Source of the DNA: Cycas panzhihuaensis
Taxonomy: Eukaryota; Cycadophyta
Length of the DNA stretch: 64,000 bases
NCBI GenBank assembly: GCA_023213395.1
Contig: CM041465.1
Location: 243,357,741-243,421,740 of the forward strand
Direction: 5' to 3'
Made by a program: the position numbers and the translations under genes. Below are positions 14,368 to 24,397 of the stretch, in pieces (position 1 is the stretch's first letter; the number at the start of each line of letters is the position of its first letter). The notes beneath the pieces were generated by a model. The model was not told where the DNA came from. It ran no database searches and was given only the letters and a program-made list of their open reading frames with translations.

Positions 14368-14982
14368 CTAGATGACCCAAGACCCGACCGGCAAGATCAT
14401 CCTCCAGAGATTTGATAGAGTTTTACTCTTAAATGGAGAGACCCAGGCATTCCATTGTTCTCTCAGAGTTCTAGAGGAAACCCACACCAATCCCATTCTA
14501 CCCCATAAGACGTTCCAAACGCCTATGGAGTAAGGGCAATGAATACAAAGGTGATCCAACGACTCTACGTCCTCTTTACAAAGCACACACCTATTAACCA
14601 CCTGTATGCCCCTCCTCATGAGATTGTCTAGAGTGAGGATTTTATTCTGCAGACACAGCCACCAAAAAGCTGCGATCTTCGGGGGGATCCCCAGTCTCCA
14701 GACACCAGCCAACACATCATTCCTGGTCCAGCCTTCCCTTGTAACCATCAAGTTATACCCATCTTTGACCGTATAAGAACCCCTTGGCGAATTGGACCAA
14801 ATCAAAATATCATTAGAAGGCCTCTTCGGAATATATTGGCTATCCAGGACCCTCTTTACCCTTTGGACCTCCTCTTCGAAACCGAGTAGCTCCTTAAAAG
14901 ATCTCCATTTTCTATCCTTTTGCTGCCCAGTCCAATAATGCTTGACTAAGTCCCCAAAGCGAATCTCACAGACCCTCTTCAT
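14368..14982 (-). pseudogene. LINE-1 ORF2 zinc-binding (zf-RVT) region
   Basis: An open 204-codon stretch. GIPPKIAAFWWLCLQNKILT and NRCVLCKEDVESLDHLCIHC give the conserved Trp-Trp block followed by a Cys-x2-Cys ... His-x4-Cys pattern. Plant LINEs carry this zf-RVT region between reverse transcriptase and RNase H. It is in the same frame as the first part of the RNase H domain, but in a different frame from the RT thumb upstream (15068-15466). Confidence 0.85.
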
Positions 14983-15067
14983 AGCCCCAATATTAGGTAG
15001 ATCCTCTAGCTTAGAGGGACCACTCTATTTATCTTCCCAGAACCTTATGCTCTCTCCATTCCCGACT

Positions 15068-16810
15068 TCAGTAGACTCCTTCTTGCAGGATGGACCTTGC
15101 AGAATATATGGCTTTCCATATTTGTGACCCCTCAGAGCATGGGGCCTCCCCCACCAAGAGATGATCACCTCTAAGGTATTTTCTCATCAGGATACTCCCC
15201 CACACCGAATCGCCTTCCTTAGTAAGTCTCCATCCTGTCTTAGCCAGGAGCGCGGAATTGAAGAGGCCCAGTCTTCTAATATTGAGCCCTCCCGCCCATC
15301 TGGGTTTACACACTTTCTCCCAGGAAACTAAGTGAAATCTCTTTTTTACATCTGCACCACTCCAAAGAAATCTCCTCATAATGCCCTCTAGTGTAGAGGT
15401 AACCTTATCCGGCAATTTAAAGATGGACATCTGGTACACAGGGATGCTCTGGAGGGAGGCAGCCACTAGCTGGATTTTACCAAATAAGAAGTGCTCCTTT
15501 CCACCCTTCCAGTTTTCTGTTGAATCTGCTCACTAAAGAGTCCCACAGGGTCCTCCTCCCCCCCCCCACAAAGAGGGGCATACCCGGATATGAAGCGGGA
15601 GGTTTCTGAGGGATCCCAGAATCCTCCCGATCCTCCTTTGATGCTTATGCAGGGTGTTGGTGGAGAAAACCGTGCTCTTCTCCAGATTGATTTTCTGGTT
15701 GGTAGCTTTTTCATATACCTGAAGGCCTTCTTTAAATGCCTTTACCTCCTCCAAGGATGCCCTACCCAAGAAGATATTGTCGTCCACAAACTGGTGATGA
15801 ATAACATTTTCCAGATTCGAGGTGGCCTTCAAGCCGTTGATCCATCCCAACCTCTGGGCCTCCAGAGTAGCTCTCCCTAATAGCTCAGCCATAATTATGA
15901 ATAGAAAAGGCGAGAGGGGATCACCTTGTCTTAATCCCCTGAAGCCAGGCACGAAAGGGGTAGATCTCCCATTTATGATTACTGAGAATGAAACCCTAGA
16001 GATGCAGCATTTCATCCAATCCCTCCAGACCTCCCCAAAACCAAACGCTTTTAAGCAATCCATAAGGCAATCCCAGGCCACCCTATCATAGGCCTTGGAC
16101 ATATCAGTTTTGATAATCATCCCCACTTCCTTCCTCTAGAAGGTCGAGTGCAAAGTTTCATGGACTGTAATAATTCCGTCCGTAATTTGCCTTCCCTTGA
16201 CAAAGCCGTCTTGATTTTGTGATATGATAAGAGGGAGGGTCTCCCTTAAACGATTTGCTAGGACTTTCGCCAAAATCTTGTATTTGACATTGCATAGACT
16301 AATTGGCCTGAAATCCTCCATCGCTTCCGCTCCCTCCTTCTTTGGTATCAATACCAGGAAGGTCGCCTGCCACTCTTTCAGAATGGTTCGCCTAAGGAAA
16401 AATTCATTTAACACAGATAATAAATCTTCCTTTATAAGCTCCCAATAGTCCTGGAAAAAACCAGGCGGAAACCCATCCGGTCCAGGTGCCTTATCTCTGC
16501 CCATACTAAAAAGAGCACGCTCGACTTCTTTATGAGAAAATGGCTCCATGAGCTTATTGTTTATCGTTTCAGAGATCACCTTCGGGATGAGATTCAAAAG
16601 ACCCTCCCTAAGCCCAGGATCCTGGCATCCGGGCTCAGCGAAAAGATCCTTGAAATAATCCATCGCTATGCCCCCAAACTGATCCTCCGCCTCATGCAGC
16701 ACCCCATCCTTGCTGCGGAGTTTACAGATTCTGTTATGGGCCCTGTGCTTCAGAGTGGACATGTGGAAGAACTTTGTATTCCTATCCCCTTCCCTTAACC
16801 ACGCCTCCAC
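15068..16810 (-). pseudogene. LINE-1 ORF2 reverse transcriptase
   Basis: Segment 16810-16136 holds the linker (WLREGDRNTKFFH) and early RT motifs (DKAPGPDGFPPGFFQ, FRPISLCNVKYKI, QDGFVKGRQI). Segment 16126-15533 holds the palm: IKTDMSKAYDRVAWD, GLRQGDPLSPFLF and HHQFVDDNIFLG, where the two Asp of the DD motif are intact. Frame breaks fall between the two segments and around 15600-15450. One lies at a run of ten C at about 15557-15566, a likely slippage site. Segment 15466-15068 (SIPVYQMSIFKLP, RRFLWSG, AGGLNIRRLG) is the thumb. The enzyme would copy LINE RNA at the nicked target. Confidence 0.92.
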
Positions 16811-17865
16811 AGTTTACATTTCTAGTGAGTCTCCTCCCTAGCCAGCACCTCATCAAGGATTCTTGAGGTGCTAAGCTCCAATTGGTCCAAAGTGTCCGGG
16901 TTACGCCTTCAACTTCTATCCATCCTCGATCCGGTTTAGCTCGGCAACATGGCGGCTTTATCTTCAAATATATTTCTGAATATCTCCTTGTTCCAGATCT
17001 TAACTTGTCTCTTAACCCAATCTAGCTTCCTGGAAAACCTAAACATAGCAGAACCATGAACTCTAACACCCCACCATTCACCAATCCGATCCTTGAGTTC
17101 CAGGTGTTTTTGCCACATAAGTTCAAAACGGAATGGGGCCCCTTTATGATTCCCTGGGGCGACTCCTTCAAGCAGTAAAGGAGTGTGGTCCGAGCCAATT
17201 TTTAGAAGAGCCACAACTTTGGTACCTTCAATATGACATGACCACTCATAGTTAATAAGCACCCTATCTAGCCTACTTTGGATGTGATTGTGGCCTAAAC
17301 GCCTGTTAGACCAAGTGAACCTGGCCCCTCCGAGGGGGACATCCATCAAGCCTCCCACTTGAAGAAAATCTCCAAGGTCAGACATGCTTTTGGTCCAACC
17401 ATATTGCCCACCAGATTTCTCATCCAGACACAAAGGCGTATTGAAATCCCCCGCCACCATCCAGGGGCCGTCCCAATCCTTATGGGTCTCCGCCAATCTT
17501 TCCCATAATAATTTCCTACCCCCTTCTGTTGTGGGGGCGTAGACGTTAGAGATCCAGAATTCTTTGTTGGACCACAAACTAACCAGGCCGACTGTTAAAA
17601 AATGCTCATGATGTTTTACCACGTTGCCTTTCCACTTATTTGGATTCCAGAGGGTAACCAAACCTCCAGATCCAGCCTGACCTGCTACCGTTCTACCCTC
17701 TCCCCTACTCCAAATCTTTTTGAGCACCACGTTCTCCTTAGCCTGATCCAACTTGGTCTCCTGCAAGAGGATAATATCCGCCTCATTCCTCAACCTTAAA
17801 GTCTTTACCATACGCTGTTTTGAAGGGGCGTTAAGGCCCCTGATATTCCAAGATAGGACTTTCAT
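16800..17865 (-). pseudogene. LINE-1 ORF2 start and AP-like endonuclease
   Basis: ORF2 starts at 17865 with MKVLSWNIRGLNAPSK, the usual plant LINE start. Endonuclease motifs follow in order: LLQETKL, NVYAPT, VAGDFNTPL, SRLDRVL and SDHTPLLL. All the metal-binding and catalytic residues seen in those motifs are present. The frame is open to 16936, then passes through two frameshifts (about 16936-16810) in the linker to RT. The protein would nick target DNA to prime reverse transcription. The ORF1 stop is 21 bases upstream. Confidence 0.93.
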
Positions 17866-17886
17866 GGAAACCCCCTAGTCCCCCCC

Positions 17887-19374
17887 TCAAACCTTTCTGC
17901 TTCTAAGGGTGGGTCCCTCTAATGCCCCCCCTTCCTTTAACGTGCTCTGGAGTCCCAAATCAATCTGAGATTGAGTATCCTTGTCTCTGGTCACCTTCTT
18001 GGGCGGCCTGCCCACCTTCTTCTCCACCTCATAATCTGGAGCCTTCTTCTGTTCCATTATGTTCGGTTTGGAGACCCATTTGCGGGTCCCCCCTCCACCC
18101 TTCTCCTGGTCCATGGCCCTAGCCCTGCCTCCGAAAGAAGCCATAGCCACCTCAGAACCCAGACCCTCCGCCTCTGGGGTCTCCCGGGCTCCTTCCTCCG
18201 GCTTTAAAAGGTCGTCCTCTAAGTCCCAGTTTATACTCTTCATGGCCTGAACCAGAGCTAGCTCCTGATGTGGAAAGGAAAGCTCACAATCTCCCTTCGA
18301 GCTCCCGACAGCCTGCGGCGGAGCTTGCGAATCCCTTACCACGACAGAGCAACCGATATGCTCTGGACCCCTAGCAACTCCCTTGCCCCCCTCGATAACC
18401 CCCGAAGCGCCTCCTCCTAGAGGAGACCTCTCAGCTGCCTTAACCCCTGCAGAGTCCGAGGAAAACTTCCCCTCCTGAGCCCTCACCTCCTCTACAACCA
18501 TACCGCTAGACGGGCCTGTGGCAGTGCCTCCTGAACTGACCTCATTCTTGCCATTCCCTGCGGGGCCTGAACCCAAGCTCACCTCCCTGATCTCCCCATC
18601 TTCAAGGTCTTCCCTCCCTTTTGTTTCCACCTACTTCACCACCCTGGGGGGAACTCCTGGACATCGGGACGGAAGGTGCCCCCGGTTTTTACACTTGTCA
18701 CATTTGAAGCCTTCCACTTCATAGTATAAACTTTGAATAATTGACCTTCCGTCAGATTCAATCTCGATCTCTTCAGGGAGCTCATATCCATTCTAGCCAA
18801 GACGCAAAATCTTGCGTTCATAAGGCGAGATCTATGTCTTGTCATTGAATCTGTTGCCAGAAGGGGCCCTATCATCCTAGCTGCCCCTTTGACCGCCACT
18901 GAATTCCAGAAGTGCAGGGGGAGCCCTAGCATCTGCACCCAAATCGGGGCTTGTTTGATCACCGGGCTCCCAGGATCGAAGTCAGGACTCCACTTTTCCA
19001 ATGTCATAGCCTTTCTCCCGAACATCCAGGGTGATTTGAGCAAGATTAAAACCAGGTCCTCTTGGGTGGCAAACTTAAAGAGGACACAGCCTTTCGGCAT
19101 CGCCATGACCTGAACTGGATGCCTGGTTTTCCATTTGTTCCGGATCCATTCCCGTATAACATCCAACCACGGCACGGGACGAAAACCTTTCCACCAGGCT
19201 ATTCTCCCAATATTGAATAGTTTGTTCTGTGATCTCTTTAGGGATTGATAGTTTGTATCTATTACCAACTTTAATGGGGTAAATTTTCAGCTCGGTTTGG
19301 TTTCCATTTCTCAATGCATCAATGTATGTCCTCCCCGGTGAAGAGGACTGAGACTGGTCTGGAGTAGATTGCAT
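17887..19374 (-). pseudogene. LINE-1 ORF1, nucleic-acid-binding protein
   Basis: The frame starts MQSTPDQSQSSSPGRTYIDA at 19374. A DUF4283-like domain spans two frames: KVGNRYKLSIPKEITEQTI is followed after a shift near 19190 by RNKWKTRHPVQVMAMPKG and SPWMFGRKAMTLEKWSPDFD. A second shift near 18718 restores the first frame, in which an intact zinc knuckle appears (CDKCKNRGHLPSRC, CX2CX4HX4C). A Pro/Gly/Glu-rich tail runs to the stop at 17887, with one in-frame TAG near 18634. This order (DUF4283, then CCHC knuckle) is typical of plant L1 ORF1, which coats the LINE RNA. Total length is about 495 codons. Confidence 0.88.
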
Positions 19375-19900
19375 TATGTTAAAATAGAAGAAAATAGCAC
19401 TGCATGGAAAAATCAGGGAACGAACTTGCCTCCTTCCACAGGTTTAGCCCCTCACTGACATACAGAAGCCTCTGCTGAGGAGGAACGTGCCTAACAAAGG
19501 CGCTGTCCTTCCCGCTTAGACTCGCTCCTTCCTGGATCAGCAATTTGATGCTGGTTTGCCCCTTTCCTATGTGACTGTGGCAAACCCTCGCCCTTCCTCG
19601 GTTTCTTCCGAAGACACTATTGTCCAGCCTTTGAAAACTCATCCGGTGCCCATGGATGCCTCCGCCGCCTGGACCTGGATTAGGGATATCACAATCTCCC
19701 TCGACTTCCCATCATCCTCGCAGAAGAGCCCTGGCCTCCTGCCATGCTCGATCGCTTCTGGGGGGAGCCCCCCCCCTCTGTGTAGCCCTTGACACGATGC
19801 CCTAGCCGTAGCCGCTAGAGCCAGACAGAACGTCTCCACCTGCGAGACGGTTAGGGTATGCAGACGCCCTTACTCCATTCGCAGTTCGCCCACGCTCGCT
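19375..19900 (-). other. LINE-1 5' untranslated leader
   Basis: GC-rich leader between the 5' end of the LINE and the ORF1 start. Short frames on both strands here show no LINE domain. A run of G on the minus strand lies at about 19767-19781. An internal promoter would be expected here, but I cannot identify a defined motif. Confidence 0.6.
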
Positions 19901-20699
19901 AAGAACAACTTTAAGTTATGGAAGCTAAAAGTGTATAATATTCTGGTACAACAGGAATTGTATAAAACTTTGGTAGGAAAATTAGAGAAACCTATAAGAT
20001 GGATGATGATGAATATGATGATTTAGAGAAAAAGGCTCTTAGCATAATATGATTATTCTTAGGAGATGAAGTTCTATTTAACATCACTAGGGAAAAGACC
20101 ACAGTAGGATTATAGACCTAGTTGGAAGGCTAGTACATGACTAAATCAATGATGAATTGAATCTACTTGAAGAGGACGATATACTCATTACAGATGAAGG
20201 AAGGTACAAACATTCTTGATTATTTAAATATTTTCAATACTCTTATTTGTTAGTTGACTATTATTGATATCACTATTGAGAATGAGAACAAGGCTATTAC
20301 CTTGTTATATTCATTACTAAAATCTTGGGATAATATTATCACATTAATTAGTTTTAGTACTATATATGAATTAGACTATGATTCTATTATGAGTGCTTTA
20401 TTGACAGAAGAGGCAAGGAGGAAGTTCAGTGTTGAGACCTCTACACTAGAAGTTATGACAGTAAAAGGCAAAATGATTAAGAGAGTATAAAGCTCTAGGG
20501 ACACATCAAGGTTAAAGTCAAAAGGCAAGAAGTGTAAGCTCAGATGGTGGCACTACAATAAAACAAGTCACCTCAAGAAGGATTTCTACAAAAAGAAGGA
20601 GTTCTAGAAAAAGAAAGATCCTACAAAGGAGGCTAATTAGGTGGAGTCAAATTAAGGTAGAGATGATGATGTCTTAGTTGCTTATAATGTTTCCTATTA

Positions 20700-21890
20700 T
20701 TATCATGATTGGTTATTAGATTCAAGTGCTTTACACCACATGTATCCACACAAGAGTTGGCCTTCATCACACCAACCTCTTGATGGTAGTGATGTGCTTA
20801 TGGGAAATGAACTTTTCTATAAGACAATGGGCATTGGTAGCATGAGAATTAAAATGTTCCATGGTATAGTGATATTATTAATTGAAGTAAGACCTATACC
20901 TAATCTAAAAAGGAATCTAATTTCCTTAGGTAAACTAGATTCTGGTGGTTATAAGTACATAAGTCATGAAAGAGCCTTAAAGATGTCAAAGGGTACCTTG
21001 GTTGTTATGAAAACCTTAAAGAAAGGAAACCTTTATATTTTGGTGGGAATTACATATATAAACTATGCAATTATAGCATCAAAGATTGTAGAAGATCTAG
21101 CTCAGTTATGGAATCAGAGACCTGGGTACATGAGTGAGAGAGGACTTAAGATACTGATGAACCATAATTTACTTCCTAACTTGCATCTTTTAGAATTGAC
21201 TTTTTGTAAATATTGTATTTTTGGAAAGTAGTATAGACTCAAGTTTAAAGTAGGGAGTCATACTAGTAAAGGTGTTCTAGATTAAATACATTCATATGTA
21301 TGGGGACTATCCCCTATAATATATTATGGAGGATCATTTTACTTCATCACATTTATAGATTATTACTCCAAAAAGGTATGGGTCTATTTTTTGAAAAGGA
21401 AATCTAAAGTTTTCAATGTGTTTAAGTAGTTCAAGGCTCTAGTTAAGAAGATCATCGATATGTCAATAAAATATTTAAGAACTAATAATGGAGGTGAGTT
21501 CAACTCCTTAGAGTTTGAGAACTATAGTAGAGAAGTTGGGATCAAAAGATATAAGACCACTAGTTAGACTCTACAGTAGAATAGCATAACTGAGCACATG
21601 AACGGGACACTCTTAGAAAGAGCAAGAAGCATATTGAGTAATGCAGGAGTGGATCATGGCTTATGGATAGAAGTTATTCAAACAACTTATTATTTATTAA
21701 ACAAGTCACCATCACTTGTAATAGACTGTAAGATTCCTAAAGAGGTATTGACTAGACATCCATGTGATAATTTAAATTTGAAAGCTTTTAGTTTTGATGA
21801 TTATGCCTTAATTAATAAAGAGTTAACATTCAAAGTTAGACCTAAAATCCAAGATATATGTCTTTGTTGGTTATGGTCATAGAGATGGTA
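20700..21890 (+). pseudogene. Copia-1 protease, pre-integrase and integrase
   Basis: The protease begins near 20710 as WLLDSSALHHM. The catalytic Asp is kept, but the following Gly of the D-S/T-G triad is Ser. A readable frame (20740-21231) continues through the protease body to the pre-integrase zinc region, ending FCKYCIFGK before a TAG. Integrase follows. The first Asp is in IHSYVWGLSP (Asp itself lost or shifted), the second-Asp motif reads RTNNGGEF instead of R-T-D-N-G-G-E-F, and the Glu motif EHMNGTLLERARSIL is intact (21590-21640). TAG stops replace Gln in the S-T-L-Q-Q-N block just before it. A frameshift near 21850 precedes the linker. Confidence 0.88.
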
Positions 21891-22239
21891 TAAAGGGATA
21901 TAGGTTGTGGGATCCTACTACCTACAAAATAACTATTAACATAGATGTTGTATTTAATGAATCTCCCTTTCTAAAATTAGATAGTGTAGAAGTTAAAGTG
22001 AAACATGAGTAGAAAGTTGAACATCGATAGGTCAAGCTTGAGACCCAACCATCTTTAGAAATAGAAAAGCAGGAAGAGATTTCTAAAGATGAATCTGAAG
22101 TAGATTTACAAGAGTATATAGATACTTCTCCACTAACTGTTAGAAAATTTACACAAGTCAGTCATCCACCTGGCAGGTATAGCTCTTTTATTTCTATTTC
22201 TTTAGTTTCTAATGATGGTGATTCTACATGCTATCAAAA

Positions 22240-22960
22240 AGTAGTAGATGATATCCATAGTGATAAGTGGAAGAGGGCTATATAAGAAGAGATAGATGCT
22301 TTAAGGAAAAATAATTCATGGGATTTGGTAGAACATCCACATGATAGGAAGATTATTAGTTATAGGTGGGTTTTCAAGAAGAAAATAGATGTTGAACTTA
22401 TTTTAATTCAAGTTCTATTAGCATTGGTAGCTTCTCTTAATTTAGAGTTAGAGCAGTTAGATGTAAAAATAACATTTTTACATGGAGATTTAAATGAGGA
22501 GATCTATATGGATCAACTAGAAGGGTTTGTACATGATGGCAGGAAAAGACTTGTTTATAGCCCTAGGAAATCATTGTATGGCCTAAATCAATCACCCAAG
22601 TAATGGTACAAGAAGTTTGATGCCTTCATAAAGAGATAAAATTTTAAAAGAAGTGGATATGATCATTGTATTTACTTTAAATTCTTGGACAATGGCTTAT
22701 TCATTATCTTGGTATGATATGTTGATGACATGTTAGTTGTAAGCAAGAGCATGGCAGAAATGAACAAGTTAAAGGATCAATTGGCTAAGACTTTTGATAT
22801 GAAGGATCTAAGAGCTAATAAATAAATCTTAGGCATGGAGATACATAGAGATAGGAAAAATAGTAAACTATGGTTATCATGGTATAAATATGTGGAGAAG
22901 GTACTAAGCAGATTTGGTATGGAAAATGTGAAACTAGTTAGTATCTTGTTGGCTTCCCAT
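22240..22960 (+). pseudogene. Copia-1 reverse transcriptase
   Basis: The RT begins with WKRAI-x-EEIDALRKNNSW and ISYRWVFKKK. It then jumps to VLLALVASLNLELEQLDVK, skipping the block of about 35-40 residues that normally carries the Y-K-A-R-L-V-A-K-G motif, so an internal deletion lies near 22390. FLHGDLNEEIYMDQLEGF, KSLYGLNQSPK and YVDDMLVVSK (near 22718) follow, so the YVDD active site is intact. Stops replace Gln in the S-P-K-x-W-Y-K-K region and elsewhere. Confidence 0.9.
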
Positions 22961-22979
22961 TTCTAGATTTCTTTGAGTA

Positions 22980-23660
22980 TGAGTCATAGTAGTGAAGCAT
23001 AAAAGAGTTATATATCTTGTGTACCTTATACCAATGTAGTAGGAAGTTTGATATATGCCATGGTATATACAAGACTTGAAATTTCACATGCAATCAGTGT
23101 AATTAGTAAGTTCATGGCAAATCTAAGAAAGGAACATTAGGCAACATTAAAATGGGTGCTTTGGTATTTAAGGGGCACAAGTGACTATTATATCATCTTT
23201 GGTGGTATAGGCAATCAAGTTTGTAGATATGTTGATTTAGACTTTACAAGATATTTACATAAGAGAAGGTCGACTTCAAGTTATGCATTTACTCTTACAA
23301 ATGGTCTTATTAGTTGGATGTCAAAATTATAGAGTATAATTATATTATTAAATACAGAAGTAGAATATGTTGTTGCAGCACATGCTTCTAAGGAAGTAGT
23401 CTGGTTACAAGGTTTATTGATTAAGCTCAGAAGGAAACGTAAAAAGGTAAAGGCATTTTATGATAGTTAAGGTTTTATTTACTTAGCAAAGAATCTAGCT
23501 TATCATGATAGGACAAAGCATATTACTCTTAAGTACTATTTTGTTAGATAGGTTATTGAAGCAAGTGAAGTGGAACTTGAGAAGGTTAAGATAAAATAGA
23601 ATTATACTGACATATTCATAAAACTAGTACTGTTGGAGAAGTTCAAATGATATTTAAATT
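22980..23660 (+). pseudogene. Copia-1 RNase H
   Basis: Conceptual translation gives SLIYAMVYTRLEISHAIS, a C-terminal RT motif, then RYVDLDFTRYLHKRRSTS (first RNase H Asp region), TEVEYVVAAHASKEVVWLQ (Glu) and DRTKHITLKYYFVR, the usual copia RNase H end. Stops (TAG, TAA) replace Gln or Trp at several expected positions. The frame ends about 70 bases before the 3' LTR. Confidence 0.87.
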
Positions 23661-23731
23661 TTCTTAGCTTATAGAAAAGGTGATGAATGGTCAAGGAAAG
23701 GTGTTAGATAAACTATTGTTAAGGTGGATAT

Positions 23732-24392
23732 TGTTAGATAATGTAATAATAATATTTTGGAGGCAAATTTTTTGACAGGTTAGCAGTGTAATTTTCCCCC
23801 TAAACTTTCACAAGGGGATCCAAGGGGGATAGGAGGGCCTCTTAGTTGGGGGGTTTAAGGGAAGCCATAGCCCCTCCCCTACAAAGAGGGGGTTCAGGGG
23901 TGATAGTGCCTGACCCAAAAAGATAGCACTGTAAAACATACTAAATTATAAAGAGAATTAGGATCATTCATTGAAAATACCCCAGATTTGATGGTTGAGA
24001 TTTGTGCCTTGTATGACTCTCTTATATAGTCTAATTTAGGGTGTTTTTTTGTTATGTTGATTATACTTGATATATTGGATATACTGTATTGAGAAGAGAT
24101 AGTTGATTATTGTTGTTATGAGCTTTCTACTATAGATTATGTATATTTTTCCATTCTTAGATAATAAAGATTAATACCTTTTTTATGTGGATATTTCCTT
24201 AGCACACTACTAGGGGTTTACCATGTTATATTTGTTGTATATGTGATGTTTTAGCTTTCTGATTTATTTAGTATATTATCTCTTATTTAAGAACTTGCAT
24301 ATTAAATTTTAGTTTTAATTCTTATAATTAGTTACAAAATAGTTTAGATCTTGGTCGTATTTTCTAGTTATTAGGACCTAGTTTTCTCAACA
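23732..24392 (+). repeat. Copia-1 3' LTR
   Basis: Starts TGTTAGATAATG and ends TCAACA. The purine-rich AAGGTGGATAT just before it (23721-23731) is the probable polypurine tract. It is followed directly by the AAATC target duplication at 24393-24397. Confidence 0.92.
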
Positions 24393-24397
24393 AAATC

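Larger units (their letters stand above)
13544..19900 (-). mobile_element. LINE-1: full-length L1-type LINE
   Basis: A 6357-base minus-strand LINE flanked by a perfect 17-bp duplication (13527-13543 and 19901-19917). Its 3' end on the minus strand is a short A-tract (T-tract at 13542-13549). It carries a 5' leader, ORF1 with a DUF4283-like domain and zinc knuckle, and ORF2 with endonuclease, reverse transcriptase, zinc-binding region and RNase H. It is much more GC-rich than its surroundings, which suggests it is younger than copia-1. Several frameshifts in both ORFs make it inactive. Confidence 0.95.
13479..20640 (+). pseudogene. Copia-1 gag, split by LINE-1
   Basis: The first 21 codons (13479-13543, starting MEKLINIKFKVEKFYG) run into KNNFK at the insertion point. 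The frame resumes at 19901 as KNNFKLWKLKVYNILVQQ, the FxGxNFxLWK motif typical of the copia gag N-terminus. A readable stretch follows at 20254-20490. The nucleocapsid zinc knuckle at about 20542-20590 keeps its His and spacing, but all three Cys codons have changed (Trp, Tyr, Phe). The start at 13479 fits the position after the primer site. In-frame stops confirm it is dead. Confidence 0.85.
12717..24392 (+). mobile_element. Copia-1: complete Ty1/copia element with nested LINE
   Basis: Both LTRs, the target duplication AAATC, the primer site and gag-PR-IN-RT-RNH order are all present on the + strand. Without the inserted LINE-1 (13544-19900 plus its 17-bp duplication) the element is about 5.3 kb, a normal copia size. 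The domain order with integrase before reverse transcriptase defines Ty1/copia. It cannot move by itself: there are many stop codons, the protease and integrase active sites are altered, part of RT is missing, and gag is interrupted. The LTRs differ by a C-rich expansion in the left copy and many scattered changes, so the insertion is old. Confidence 0.93.

Noticed and set aside
14114-18724. Many + strand frames of 60-96 codons within LINE-1
   Set aside because: Antisense shadows of ORF1 and ORF2. None has a recognisable domain.
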